This document shows positions 1 through 13,810 of a stretch of 64,000 nucleotides of DNA, one piece after another. The stretch comes from Pisaster brevispinus (lineage: Eukaryota; Echinodermata; Asteroidea; Forcipulatida; Asteriidae): the NCBI GenBank assembly GCA_023634235.1, contig JAMKCF010000002.1:17045091-17109090 (forward strand), given 5' to 3'. The translations under genes were made by a program, and so were the position numbers. The notes under the pieces are model-generated. The model ran no database searches. It was not told the origin of the DNA and saw only the letters and a program-made list of their open reading frames with translations. The stretch's first letter is position 1. Each line of letters begins with the position of its first letter.

Positions 1-3000
1 CTCCCTTTTACTTGCAAGTAGTTCATTTTTGATCTGTGCAAGGCTTATTATTTGCAACCCCTAGGGAGGATTTCCATATATATGTATCATTATGACAGCC
101 AATTTACTATTAGTTATCACAAGCGTGAGTGGAATACAGGAAAATATAGCACTTCTCCATCCCATGTCCAATGGGGTTGAAGGCCGAGTTGGATGTAGGA
201 CGCAGATCGCTATTTTGTCAATATTCCATGACCATAGATGCGATAAAAAATGTCTTTTTCAGCTACCAAAAGACATGCAAAAATAAAAATTATAAGTCTT
301 GCACAAACGTAGGCATGTATACTGGAACAGCAATGCATGCACCGTGAGATGTAGGGTCAAAGCTGTGGTATATGTAAATATATCAGGGCTGTTGACCAAT
401 CAGTATCCAGGAATTACCTACGCTGGAAGATAAAATGTCATATGCAATGATTAGTATCCATAAGTACTGCAGAGATATGGGCAGATGAGCAAAGACTCTG
501 AATTTACAATTCAACAGTTACACTAGTTAATATTCTGTTTCAGATGAATGGGATGTTATTTAAATGTACAATTGATTTAATTTGACATCTGAAGAATGTA
601 TGTGAAGTTTTGTACAGATTGTCTCATTTGGAGGAGTGTTTTATGTGCCTTTCACAGGTTGCATCACTATAAAAAATGACTGTTTTGCAATAAAACAAAA
701 TAATAAAATAAAATTGTCTAGACAATCCAAAATATGTTGTGGTTAAACAATTTATTTTACAAAGTGTATTAACTTTATAATTCAACATACTGTTTATGAT
801 GTACATATCAGTTTCAATCAAAGACTGCAAAACAGGAACACCCACCCCCCCCAAAAAAAAAACCAACAACACCCTCCCCCCCAAAAAAAAAAAAAAAAAA
901 AAAAAAACAATAAAAAAATCATGGAATTTATACAGCAGTCATGTATGTTATGATTGAGTTTTACAACCTAATTATTACTAGTTGGATTAATAACAACACA
1001 CTATGAACAATCTGAATCAAGACTAAATTCCAGCTAAAACAAAACACTCTGTTTCAGCCAAGGGTTACAGGTTGATATCCTGCTTCATTGTTCAAGAGTA
1101 TTTGGTGAACATCTGACTGAAATAAGCCACACTGTACAACCAGTGAGTGACTACTTAACGTAGACAATTAAGTGCTACACAAGCAATCTTTACTAAAGTA
1201 AGCTGTTCAATATATATTTACATGTACATGTATATGAACTTCAAACAGTTTAACAATCCTTGTTTTTCGCCAAAAGTTGTGCTTCTGTTGGCGAACTGTT
1301 AGCTATTACTAATTATTTTAATACTGAACAATCAGCTTACTCCCTAAAATATTCTCAAACTGCATCATCCAAAACTCCTCCAAGCTCATTCCTTATAGTT
1401 TATTACTTCCTTTATGGTTTTAACAGTTGTTGATTGACAGCACAGACATCAACCATACTTTGCATTGGGCTGGGCCTTTCAATGTTGTAAGAGTAGTTAG
1501 TATTTTAAGAATTTAACCAGGACTGTGTTAAATTATTCCTGGTCCTTTCTCTGTGATCAGTTACACCATAGAGCAAGGACTACACAATGTACATATCTCA
1601 TAGCTTTGATATAACGACTTCACCATAAAGTGAAGAAAGAATTGGGACAGGGATTGGGACCTTCAATTATGTACAGGGAATCTGTACATGGAACACTTGC
1701 CTGATGCTCCGACACCACCCCACTGCACCACCTCCTGCCACACCCCCTCCCATCACCTGAATAATTTCATTTCAATTCAATTCACTTTATTTCCGCATCA
1801 AAGCACATAAGCCACACACATAGTTAGACAAATCTAAATATTAATAGTAGGATAATAACATGGGGTACACAAATATAGCCCCAAAAAAGGAATTAAAACA
1901 AAGCTGCAAAGATGTGGATGGAGTTTATAATGATTCTTCTTGCTCAGGGTTGTTCAACTTGGAGTCTTAATGTTGAACTGAATTAATGCAAACAATTACA
2001 GATAAGCAATGCTACATTAGTTAAGTTATCTTTGAGATATACCCCATCACTTGAGGTGTGTGTATCCATGCAAGGGAGTAGAACTATACACAACTCTGTA
2101 TGGGCCTTTGTACACACAGGCCATAACAAGCAATGGAACTCCTGTGCATTAAAGCAGACAATGGCATGCATAACACTTGAATTTATATGTACATTATAGC
2201 AACACTCTATAAACCAACCAACCTTATGTACATGTACATTTTTGTATATATGCCCGTTTAATTTCTCTGAGCTACTTGGGACTTGTCTGCCACCATTGCT
2301 CTACTGTTATGGAAGGTACTACCCATGTACACATAATGAATCCTTATACAGTTGTATCAGTTTCTATTTTATTTTTTATTTTTGGAATAATCCATGGAAA
2401 TGATTTCATTCAAAATTTCAGAAATCACAAGGAATGTAAATGACAGGTGGTTTTCTTTAGTCATTTTAAATATAAAAGCTGTAGTTTTATAATATCTCAC
2501 TGATTGAATTGTTTCAAGTGGTTTGCAAAAGCTACCGGTTACCAATGTTATTCCAGTTCATTGTTAATTCCGAACCTGTGAAGTAAAAAGTCAATGACCT
2601 TTAACTTCATATCCTACTGATTAATTGGTTTAGTGCTAAAAGATAACATTAAATCTTTCAACATTAATTCTACCAATTTCCGACTGAAAAGGTACTGGTA
2701 GACCTACATGACATATGCACAGACCTAACAATAACCACTAGTTGCAGGTATTGTTTACAAAAAGGGCTGTCCAGGACTTCATTGTTGGAATCTTTGCCCG
2801 TTTCTTTATTGTGCCATGTCCATAGAGAAATACAACTAGTACAAGTGAATTGTTGAAACATGAACACTGGGCTGTTTGTACACCCTTTTGTGCATTCTAT
2901 CAGTTTTTTCTTTAAAATTTAAACCACACTTCTGAGTTGTTTTCTACCCACAAACAGAACCTCATAATATAGTAGTCACTCAGTACAGAAATTTGCTTAG

Positions 3001-3190
3001 AACTCTGAACAAACTCTTGCTCCAAAGAAACAAGATACCAGCCCAAATGCCAAGTAATATACATCACTTGGGATTCCCTGCTCCTTTTGCATACCTCATG
3101 ATCTTATTAATTTCAAAGCATTTTTTTCTGCTGGACAACTTTACTGAAACTGTGCCGTCAGTCTGCTACACATCAAACAAAACTCTATTC
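1..3190. other. Region downstream of PPP1R7; no gene seen
   Basis: I see no coding exon with splice signals and family similarity here. The part next to 3191 should include the 3' UTR of PPP1R7, which is transcribed leftward; T-rich tracts near 2350-2385 contain minus-strand AATAAA-type candidates but none is decisive. There is an A/C-rich low-complexity tract at about 840-910. The stretch around 1770-1870 has the look of the 3' tail of an old interspersed repeat. The few short open frames lack splice sites and recognisable protein similarity. Confidence 0.5.
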
Positions 3191-6100
3191 TTATCTTGTA
3201 AAAGTTGCATCAATTTGCGTCAATGAGGGAAGTGTTAACTTGACCTTCTTACGATACATTGGATCCTTGGCTATAGGGTTATGCTCAAAGTATACCGTCT
3301 GTAGCTGTGTTGCATTCTTCAGTTGCTCAATGTCAGGCCAGTGATCAAGCTGATTACCGTTGAACTGTGAAAAGAAACGAGTTTTGTTGTTAACCATGTA
3401 GTCACAAGGCATTCGTTCGTAAAAATAATCTTTTTTCTGAATCCAGACATAATAGTAACTGAAATGCCAAACCTGTGTTCTTTATAAAGCTGATGTACAT
3501 TGGTGGAAAAAGTATTGTTTAAAAATGAGCTCTGTAATTTTGATTGATTTAGGGTTAATACGTTACAATTCTTGACACTTTTGTTCAAGAAGGTTCTGTT
3601 AATATAAAACTTGATAATTGTGCTGGTCTTCCCAAGAAATGGATTTGTCTGAAATGCTGGGGTTATTTTATTATAAACTTGAAAAGGAAACAGTAGCCAG
3701 CCTGGTCTTATTTGGAAAGTTAAATATCAGCAACTCTTCCTACCCAGAACTCTTCAAGATTTGTTAGATGGCCAACATTCTCAATGCGGGAAATCCGATT
3801 ACTTGCAAGATCTAATGTGGTTAAATTCACCTGAAAAATGAAATAAAAAAACCAAAACAATTAAATGTATTAATCAGCTAGGTTAAACAAAAATAACTTA
3901 AATATCAGGTCTGGTCATCAGGAAATGCAAGTTCTTTTTTTCTGACATTCCTTTCCTGTGATTAAACACTATGGTAGTAGTAGTTGGATGTCCAAACATA
4001 CACGATCAAAATAGAACTCGTTTTAATACTGCAAACAGGTCAGGTATAATCACTAACAAAACAGAGTAATGAAAACAGGAAGTGAAGTACGAGCGACCTC
4101 AAGAGGGCACTAGACTGAACTTGCGGACTACAAAAACATTAAACTTGTATGTGTGACAATTACTGGTTCATACCTTCTACATTGCCTTAACTTGATTTAG
4201 TTATTGTGTTATTGTGCATTTTTGTTTTTTTTAGAAGTGCTACCTTTTTTCCCTAGTTGATACCCTAGCCTTGCCAGACTTCACTTTCTAGACTCAAGTT
4301 GGTCAGAATACTGATGTTGTTTTGTTATTACTACTCTAGCCCGAATCGGTGTTTGTCTTTATCTACTTACATTACATTGAAGATTTTCAAGTTTCTGAAT
4401 TCCATTATGGCTGATGTAAAGTTCCTCTAAACATTCTAAATCATCGAGACCTTCCAGCTTGGTGATTCTGTTGCTCTGTAAAACATGACAATAAAGTATT
4501 AATGTAAACCAGTTATTTACTTATTTATATATATTTATGTATTTAAAACTAGTAGGGGAGATACTTTTGATCCAAACCGGACCATCGTCAGATGTAAAAA
4601 ACAAGCACAAACAAAAACATATCCATTTATAGCAAAAAGAGGAGAAAATAACTATGGGAAGGCATCCTGAGAAAAGGCAGGGACATTTTTGCCAATCAAA
4701 GTTATTAATTTACAGACATATGGGTGGCTAAAAACCAATCAGAGTAAAGTAGTGAGGTCAAAAGGATGGTCAATGCCAGAAAATGAAAGGATGGATTACT
4801 GGACCATAAGAGTGGTAACTGCATTAGATTAGAGGGCAAGCTGCATCAGAGATAATGCAACTAACAATTGGGCCAGGACACAATGTTTATTTATTTATCT
4901 ATTTCAGATGGGGAGGAAAACCCCCAAGTAAGGGAAACACACGCAATTAGGTAGGGACTGAAAACCCAATCCACACGCAAGGCTCCGGTCTGAGGTGGGA
5001 TTTAAACCAGGGTCCACAAAGACAGGGAAAGAAAACACTGAGCCAACTTGAGATATGACATGTGCATACATGTACAATGGAGGTTGCCAAAGTTCTCAAA
5101 CATTATATAAAGTATTGCCTATTATTTTCTATTGTTTGACCTTTACAATGGTGCAGACAAATTAGTATCAAAAGGAACAGAAAGAAATTCAATAGTCTTC
5201 TACAGACATACCTGTATACTCAGAACTTTCAGCTTTTTGAGAGGACTTAAATTTTCTAACTTGCTGATCTTGTTCTTGCCCACAAAGAGACTCTCGAGGT
5301 TCACTAATGAATCAAAATTCTCTAATTTCTAAAAAGAAAAAAACAATCATACAAGAATTGGAAAGATAACAACAAAAAAGGGCACTACAATCTGAAATGA
5401 TATAAACAGAACACTCTTAGAAATGTTAGAAAGCACATTGTAACTCAATCCAAGACAGGAACATACATTCCAATATCTATTGCACTGTTCTTGAAATGTA
5501 TTTTTAAGATCTTTCGTTTAAAGTCTTGTATCCATTCATTCTCAATGATTAGAACCAGGAGATGGTTTTGCTTTCAAAGAAACAGCTAGTCAAGTTTTAC
5601 AAATATTTAAATGTAAATTAGAATTGACATATCACATACCACAATTCGATTGTCACCAAGTTCAAGCATTGTCAATTTGCTGAGGTTGGATAGACTACTG
5701 ATGGAAGAAATCTTGTTGTGAATTACAAACAACTTCTGAAGATTCACAAGGGTGTCAAGATTTTCAAGCTTTCTTATCTTGTTGAACGATAGGTCCAGTA
5801 TCCTGCATACAAAAATTTGTACTTTTTTATCATTTTTATTATTTATTCTTTCCTCATGTAAATGAAAGACTTGTGGGGATATTAAACTACAGAAAAGTAT
5901 CTGTTGCTTAGCTGAATTATTGATTCCACCCACCTAATGGATTAAACTCAGTAGTAGTGGTTTTAGGCATGAAATGAATTTGCCCTACATAACTGGGAGA
6001 ACAAACTACTGTACTTTGAATCACACTGAATCAAGCTGGATCAATGCATGGCATTATAAGCCCATTATTACATCACTGGGTTTGTTAGGGTTGACATACG

Positions 6101-7959
6101 TTAAGTTGACAAGTGTCTCAAGGTTTTCAATCTTAGTGAGAGCGTTGTCGTAAACATCCAGCTCAGTCAGAGTTGTTAATCCTTCTAGATTCTCCAACTT
6201 CTTGATGAGATTCTGGCGCAAACATAATGTCTGTGGATTGTAAACAAATTCTATGAACCACGTGATCTTTGTTTCCACTGGGAAAGTATTAAACAGCATA
6301 CAGTTGCACAATTATAACATTTTTTCAGTGTTATATGTTTCTTCTTGTGAACACAAACAACTACAATTAAAAACAAATAAACCACAAATTATACTCTGTA
6401 ATCATTTTTTTTTTACTTTACTCAAGTTATCCCTCATTATATCAGGAAGATAAAAACCTTGTTACCAGCTCAGTTTTGTGAACTTACCTCAATTTGTGTA
6501 AGTCTTTCAAATCCTTCAATTTTCTCAATGCGTCTATGGTTTAAATCCACATCCTGCAGGTGATAAAAAAAAACCCCAAATAATATCCATACACATAACT
6601 CAGGTCTTTGTTATTGGACCTTCTTCAATGTCAATGATATTAAATGACAACATTTCCAGAACACATTATGGGGCCCACTGCTCCCATGACTAAACAAATA
6701 CCCACATTTCTTTGGACCAATTCAGGGCTAAAAATCGAAGCAAGTAACTTGAGCTAGTTACATTGAAGAAAAGGGTTAGTAAATTCACACCTGAAAACTC
6801 CCAACATGGACCTTATGTAGTTTTTCAAAAAAAGTTTTCTAAATAATTGTTTGAACAAACTTAGTTACTTTGTCTAGTCCAAACTTCCTCTCAAATGGTC
6901 GACAATTGTTGAAGTGAGTATAAAATTACTATTTGTTGTAAGCTGTGAGCCATGTCATGCCTGTGGATTGGGACAATACTTTAAAATTTAGCTAGATAGA
7001 TCTGCATTATTACCAAATCATCAGGGTTAAGATCTATAGGAGGTAAATTCCTAGGAGGAATTTCTTGAACTCCTGGTCCTCCTGCTTCTTCTTCGTCCGA
7101 GCCCTCATCAGAAACAACATCTAAGTTATTAAAATAGAAATCATCCAAACACATCCGTCAAAATATGTTGACAAATTCAAAACCTTGTGCTTAATAAACA
7201 AACAGTTCTCAAAGATTTACTAGCAATTACAAAATAAACTTTGTTACAACTCGATCATATAGACAATAGTCAAAAATTTTACTAATCTGCTGATATCTGT
7301 ATACTGAGTTAGGATAACCATATTAATTACAAATACATGTAATTACAAATGTAGCTGACTTACTCTCAATTTTAATTTACTGACTGACACACACATGGAT
7401 TGGAAATAGCAAGTGCCTGAAAAGTTCACTTTTTTTATCTTGATCTTGATCTTGATATAATAATTGATCAGCTCCTTACTAAATACTAGGTCAAGGATTA
7501 GGAACAACACTCAATATCATGACTCATTCATGAGGCCAGGTCAAGCATGTGTCAAGAGGGCAAGAGCTCATGAGTCCTAGTTAGATTTTAAAGCAAATTG
7601 GTCAGCTGTATGGTTGAATCTAATTAGTCACAAGCTTTTGACCTACTCGACCTACTCCTGTGTAGGCTGTAGTCCTAGCCTGATGCTATTTTAACCTCCA
7701 TCTATGATCTGTACTTGTGGTTTTTTTTTTTAACTTAGAGCCTGATAAAGTGCCAATGATGGTCTCTGCTACAAACTTTGAGTTTGAATCATCATGACAC
7801 ATCATTCTTTTTATTTAAATTTCGAATCCGATCTTTTGATGTAAAAGTTACATAAATGTTACGTATAAACTGTCAAAGATGTATATTACCAGTTTGTGAT
7901 TTTGATTTTTCTTCCTCTTCCTGATTTACAGAGTTTTCGGATGTACTGTTGGTTGCCAT
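3191..7959 (-). CDS. PPP1R7: Protein phosphatase 1 regulatory subunit 7 (SDS22), 9 exons
   Basis: Leucine-rich-repeat subunit that binds the catalytic subunit of PP1 and controls its maturation and activity, in nucleus and cytosol. Exons in transcript order: 7959-7890, 7120-7014, 6553-6488, 6230-6100, 5802-5640, 5328-5212, 4475-4371, 3830-3744, 3364-3191; all introns are GT-AG and the phases join to 339 aa (human protein about 360 aa). The N terminus is acidic and glutamate-rich, as in the family. From about residue 60 the protein is a chain of about eleven SDS22-type 22-residue repeats with the recurring pattern LxxLxxLxxLxVxxNxI. The C-terminal cap ends in QIDATFTR, matching the conserved family ending. 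The start ATG opens MATNSTSENS and lies 378 bp from the NECAP start. For exon 7 I chose the stronger GTAAGT donor, which adds two residues and keeps phase. Confidence 0.95.
4540..5060. repeat. Probable interspersed repeat in PPP1R7 intron 6
   Basis: Within the intron between exons 6 and 7 there is a patch of different texture: AGGGGAGATACTTTTGATCC near 4554, runs such as GGAAAACCCCCAAG, and a sequence near 4999-5012 that on the minus strand resembles a degenerate Pol III B box (GGTTTAAATCCC). No clear ends or target duplication could be seen, so the class is uncertain. Confidence 0.3.
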
Positions 7960-8337
7960 CTTTCACAGTGTCTTTTGCTCGTTTTTTATTATCAACAAAG
8001 CTGAATAGCGCCCTCTTGGGTTTGTACCTTGGAAAAAATCACTAGAATTTACCTCCGTCCTCTTTTTCATTTACTCGATCCCGTGGTGGTATTTATAGTT
8101 TTAACATTACTGAACTGGAGGGACAAGGTTGCCATAATTAAACCACTGGTAAACAACAGACATACATTCGAGTATGGGCGTAGGTCTACATAGTACCAGC
8201 TTGTCAGTGTTGAAGTAATGGATGCACGGTGTATTGTCGGATGACGTCGCTCGTGTGTTTAGTCTATGGTCATTTGTGTGGTGTCTTTGCATTTTCACTT
8301 TACAATTCCATCTCTCTAAATAAACTTTATAACCAAA
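7960..8337. promoter_or_regulatory. Shared divergent promoter region PPP1R7 / NECAP
   Basis: The start codons of the minus-strand PPP1R7 gene and the plus-strand NECAP gene are separated by 378 bp, which must hold both 5' UTRs and both transcription starts. No TATA box at a sensible place was seen. A GCGCCCTCTTGG motif at about 8009-8020 resembles a CTCF-type core. The bidirectional role is inferred from spacing only. Confidence 0.6.
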
Positions 8338-11300
8338 ATGTCTTTTGATTACGAGAGTGTTTTATGTGTTAAACCGGAGGTGCAGGTGTTCACAAAAATA
8401 CCAGCAAGATCATCAAATCGGGGTTTTAGGTAAGTTTTCACGGCTTTCAACATAATTTAATTAGGTATATACTACTATAATTATTAAGTATTATTTTTAT
8501 TTTAATTAATTTATATTTTGTGAATACAAATTTAGCCTATCTTGTTTGTTGTGGGGCTGAGTGTCATGCACCTCTTTTATTTAGAATCGGTCTTAAGTCT
8601 GTAACTTAGTTAGTTGCAATGTCCATCAAGTTTAAAATAGTAGTACTACTACTTTTTACTAGCTACTTATTACTAGGCCTATGATGTCTAGTTTAGTTAC
8701 TACTTTCAGGACTTTGTTTGCATACACTTGTTCAGTTCTTGAAGACTTCCAACATGTCCAAAGGGAAACCAGCATAGCAGTCCATTCACCCCCAGCAAAG
8801 TGGCCAACATAAAGTCACCCTCTATAATTTAGCTAACCCTAGCAAAGTCGCCTCGCATACATTACAAACTCAAAGTCGCCCCTCACAGTCACAAAGACGC
8901 CCCCAACACTAACACTAACAGAGTCGTCCCCCACCAAAGAGTCCCCCCCCCCCCGACAGAGTCACCCCCAGACAAAGTTCCCTCCCCCCTGACAAAGTCG
9001 TCCCCCGACAGAGTCTCCCCGACTACTTTTATTTATAGGGTGTAGGATGGTTATTTACCACTTTATTTATTTGTGTTTTAAGTAGTAGTACGTAGTTTGA
9101 ATTTTCAGAAAATGATTACATACAAGTACTTTATTATTTTTAATTTTAGTATTCTGTTTTCAAATATTTGTTAAATTGTCTTACATTTCAAGCCCTACTT
9201 TATTGGGGTGATGGGATGGTTATATTATTTATTTACTTGTATTTTATCATGGTTTTATTAAGTTGTTTTGAATTGAGACAATATTTTTAATAAAGTTATA
9301 CTTTGTTTGGGAGTACGTGCTCTCTACATATTTGTATGCAATAAAATTTTCATTAATTTGTGTACTTATCTGACATTTACTAGACCCAGAAACTGGGGCA
9401 CTGTACTCCTTTGAAAGAAATGTTTGACATCTCGCTAGTAAGACTGAAGTAATTTCTAATCATCAACAATTAAATTAACTGTTTCACCTTTTCAGAGCAT
9501 CAGAATGGAAATTAGATAGCCCAGATTGGATTGGGAGACTACGGATTGTGGCCAGAGGAAAAGATTGCGTTATTAAACTCGAAGACAAAACAACAGGTAA
9601 ACTTTCCTAATGTAAGGATTTGTTGTATATGTAAGACCAAGCTATTTAAATTTACAATTAATCAGCATAGATCCTTGTTACCTAATATCATTCTGGTTAA
9701 GTTGCAGGATTTTGAAGGCACTCACATAATACATTTGGGGTTTTGCATCTCCCAAATCAGGCTTTGTAGACCTTGAACCCTATGGGCACAACAGTCAGCA
9801 ATTTGGTTCTCATAGACATGCATGTTTTGCAATGGGCTATTCATTGGACTACATACAAAGTTAAAGCATGCGATTGAAATGTTGGCGGTGTAACTGTAAA
9901 TATGGGTCAATCGTTGTCTTTAACATAGAATATCAACCAGAAGTGAAGATCAAATTGATATTACTTCTGTGCAAAAGTTTGAGCAGGCTCAACATGCTCA
10001 AAGACCTACAACATGTACAATTGGATGTCAAAATTGTGTTGAAATTATCAGTAGGCTTAGTTCTTGATATATGAATTTTTGAACCGACAGTCAAGGTCAA
10101 ATGGAGTCGCATACTTTGTAGCATTTGTTTAGTTTTTAAAGACCTTTCTGATAATGTAGGCATATATATTGTAAAAAGCCAACATGTGGTTCAGGATTTT
10201 TTTATGATTTTTTCAAATAATAAACTGGTAACACTGGTTGACTCAATCAGGCATTGCTATACTGATCTGGGAGGCCATGTGAGAAATCTGTAAAAATAAT
10301 AGTCAACCAACTTGTATAGCGCCCTCACGTAACAACTTCCCATATTTTGTATTCTCAAAGGATTTGTACACAATTTTTATGAGCATGTAAGCTGATATTG
10401 AACATTGTCACATCTGGACAAGTCATATACCATGGACATGTGGCTTTATATTTTAGAATTTAATGTAGTTAACAAAACAAATGACGCTATCATGACCTCA
10501 TCAGGTATCAACTTACATCTAATTGAAGGATACTATTTTAAAAATAATGTCTTATGAACGGCATGACATACATGTAAATTCATAATTTGTGCGACAAATT
10601 GTAGCTCATAACAAGTGTCACATTTCATGTCACAGTACACATGGCCAAAATTTGACCCTTCTGTCCGGTCCAAACTGTCATCTATTTATCAGCAAAACTT
10701 ACCAAGAATTTTCAGATATTTTCTGCCTGCAAATTAACACTTAAGTTGTCTTTATTGAGCTCAGAAGTTCTTACTTCTTGATGCTACTCTCTACTTTTAT
10801 AAGACAATCATACGTCTCCTTAAGGAGTACTGTTGTCACATTGAGGCTGGAGCTTCTGCCTTTTATTATTTATATCTTTATGAGAAAGAGTGAAGAACCG
10901 TATTGTTGATCTTGTTGGTTAAGAGTTTGGATTGATGTTACAACCTCTCTCCCATCGTAGGCTTGTAGCCAGCCTCTGTCTTTTTGTGGTAAATGTTCCA
11001 CCATTGTGTGTAACCTGGTTCCTCCTATCAGGATGTTTGACTTTTTGATTGCTCTCATTCTCAACTAACACTCTTGCTTTGCTGAGATGTAGAACAAAAA
11101 GCCATTCCAGCTTTTTCAACAGACATGTACTGCATCTCTTTAAAACTTCTTGCCTGGTGCATGTTTCCCTCCATATTACAATCTAGACTGTTTTAAAAGG
11201 AATATTACCTTCAGTTCCCCTGGGTTATTTTCATCTTAGCTTTTTTCATCTTTTAGCCTCTTACCAAGAGTGGCTTTTAGCCTTCTTTGGGGCGAACTTG

Positions 11301-13810
11301 CATAAAAAAATTAATTTAACAGGACCTACATGTACATTGTAGTAATATCAGCTGAGGCGTTAATACACATATTCCATAAATTTTGTATTGAATTCCCTTT
11401 TCTATTGGGATTCTATATTATTACAGGTGAACTGTTTGCCGAGGCACCAGTGGAGCAATTTCCTAGTATAGCAGTGGAGGCAGTACTAGATTCCAGCCGT
11501 TATTTTGTTATCAGAATATCAGATTCAGGTGTGTACTCTCAATCTAAGGGCATTTTAGGCACGATTCGTTTTTAAAAGAAATATCAACTATTAAAAAAGC
11601 ATCCTGCACAATTAATGCAACATATGATGTACTGTGTAGCTAAAATAGAATACTCATTGCTGTTTTATTTGTTTCCTTTACAGGTCGTAAGGCTTTTGTT
11701 GGCATTGGTTTCACAGACCGGGGGGACTCATTTGACTTCAACGTTGCTCTTCAAGACCACTTCAAGTGAATTTCTCCTTCACCACCCACTTACCTGCTTC
11801 CTAAAATTTTTCATCTGTTTTCATTTTGTATTTGAAAATAAGGATGCATGAATTTCTCTTTTCAATACTTAAACTTGTACCTTTTAAATGAACAAAAGGG
11901 CAAGATGTCCATATTCAAAAGGCAATTTTATGACTTTCTAGTAAACGCCATTCTCCTAGAAAAACAATCTGACTGTTTTCTATGTATGTTTATTTGCAAT
12001 TCTTGATAGTTGGTTTTCATGTTATATAAATTAAACTCTTTTTTGCATGTTGACTATTAGAATACAGAAGTGAACATCCTTAGTCCATCAGGGAGAATAG
12101 TTTATTAAAAACTGATTGGATCACCCTGGTTCAGTAGAAATACATAATAATATCTTTATTTTTCTTGTTTGCAGATGGCTAAAGCAGTCCAAAGAGATTG
12201 AAGAACAAGAAAAGAATGCAGAGACGAACCCTGGCCCAAAGCTGGACCTGGGCTTCAAGGAGGGACAGACTATTAAAATAAATATTGGGGTGAGGAAATC
12301 AGCTAGAGTTGAAGCCATTCTGTTCTTGTGCACTGTTGAGCTTGTATCAGTCAGCAATATGTCATTTGTACTAATGTTGGGTTAAGAAGTGCATCATGTA
12401 AAATAACCAAGAAACTTACCATTGGAAAAGTAGGGTTTTTTTCATTTTAGTCCACCAACCAGTCAGAGCTTGTACACTTAAGCAAGACACTCTGCAAAAT
12501 TGCTATGTACACTATTAGATTGGGTGTTGATCTGTAATCTTTGTATACTAGGAAATGTAGTGGGACATTGAAGAACCCACATGAAAAAGAAGGGGTTCAC
12601 ATTCCCCCAGGTGCTAGCTAGTTGTTCATCTTTTAGTGTACATTTCTATACATTTCAAATTTAGGCATGTCTTTTCATCGTAGGGTAAGAAGACGGGAAC
12701 ACCATCATCTAGACCAAGGAGCACAGGGGGTGGGATTGCTGCACCAGGTCTCCTTCCCCCACCCCCTGGAGGTGCTAAACCACCCATACAAACCTCTCCT
12801 GGTGCATTAGGTACCCAGTCTGGAGGTCAGAGTTCAATGGGTGTATTTACTCAGCAGCAACAACAGCAGCCAAATGTACTACAACAACCTAATAACAACT
12901 TTGGCATTTTCGGTAAATATCATTTTCGTCCTCATATTAAACCAAAAATAAACCAATCCATTAACCCTAACCACCCCAGAAATCCTAAACTTACCATGGA
13001 AATGATTTTTGTTTGATGGAGATTGTTCCATACCCACACATTATCCAGTCATATCATGGTCTTATGGAATCATGCATTCTAACCTTATCAGAATCCAATC
13101 ATGTGTGTTGATTTACCATAGAGTTGAAGACATTTCATGGATGGTGGGACATAAGAACACCCAAGGGTTTGGGTTGGGTTAAGCCATTCTCCCCGGCATT
13201 ACCACTTATCATTATTTGAATGTTTTATTTCATCTCAACCAGGTGGCAATAATCAAGTGCAGTCAAATGTAGACTTATTAGGAGGGTTTGGAGGTCCACA
13301 ACCCACAGCACAACCAATGACACAGCCCATGAGCCAACCCATGGCACAGCAAAGCCAACAAGCATCAACAGACTGGGGGGACTTTACGAGTGCCCAGTAA
13401 GTGTTGTCTTTTACTTGTTGTTAAAGCTAAAAGCTAACATGTAAGTTAACCCATACATAACCAATAACCAAGTTTTGTATGATTTTGATTTGATCTAATA
13501 TGACAAGTAGTATTTGAAAATTTGAAAGGTGGGAATATTATCTTTTTACATTAAATTTTGTCTATGAATGTTTGTTGTTGTGAAAAGAACTAGCAGTTGT
13601 AACAATTCAGCTCTTCAGTTTGCTTTGTTTTATCAGACTCTTTACCTGCAATTTGTGCTACTGATGGAATATAACAACTCAAAAGATTAGGTTTTGAATG
13701 TGTTTGGGTTGAATGGATGGAAAACAATGAGAATTCTTCAAATTTCACATGATATTGTTCTTGTTTTGTTTAGATCTGGAGGTGCTAAGAATAGCTGGGT
13801 AACATTCTGA
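8338..13810 (+). CDS. NECAP1: Adaptin ear-binding coat-associated protein (NECAP), 8 exons
   Basis: Accessory protein of clathrin-coated vesicles that binds the AP-2 (and AP-1) adaptor and helps coat assembly. Exons: 8338-8429, 9496-9596, 11427-11528, 11684-11765, 12175-12289, 12684-12912, 13243-13396, 13774-13810; phases join to 303 aa (human NECAP1 about 275). Residues 1-about 135 form the PH-like PHear domain, with family landmarks [33 protein letters not shown] and [20 protein letters not shown], then [18 protein letters not shown]. The C-terminal tail is proline- and glutamine-rich with a CAG/CAA run, a WGDF motif, and ends in NSWVTF, the terminal WxxF AP-2-ear ligand typical of NECAPs. 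One NECAP gene usually exists outside vertebrates, so the NECAP1 versus NECAP2 symbol is nominal. Confidence 0.95.
8770..9030. repeat. Degenerate tandem repeat in NECAP intron 1 (ACAAAGTCGCCCC-like)
   Basis: Repeated short units of the form (G)ACAAAGTC(G)(C)CCCC with variable C runs (up to about ten C) fill the interval. Units vary in length by a few bases, so this is a decayed minisatellite or slippage-prone C-tract array. It lies in the middle of intron 1, away from splice sites. Confidence 0.6.
9925..10230 (+). repeat. Dispersed repeat, copy A (NECAP intron 2)
   Basis: This stretch shares blocks in the same order with 50830-51065, for example GTTTGAGCAGGCT / ATTTGAGCAGGCT, the segment from AGACCTACAA to GATATATGAATTTTTGAA, and TTTTTTCAAATAATAAACT. 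The two copies therefore belong to one old transposon family, class unknown. No ends were delimited. Confidence 0.55.
12465..12620 (+). repeat. SINE-like fragment in NECAP intron 5
   Basis: Blocks such as CACTTAAGCAAGACACT, AAGAACCCAC and AAGGGGTTC occur in the same order as in the fuller tRNA-derived element at 43649-44071 (CTTAAGTAAGACACTTAACC, AAGAACCCAGTG, AAGGGGTTCG). It is a truncated, diverged copy lacking the Pol III head. Confidence 0.5.
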
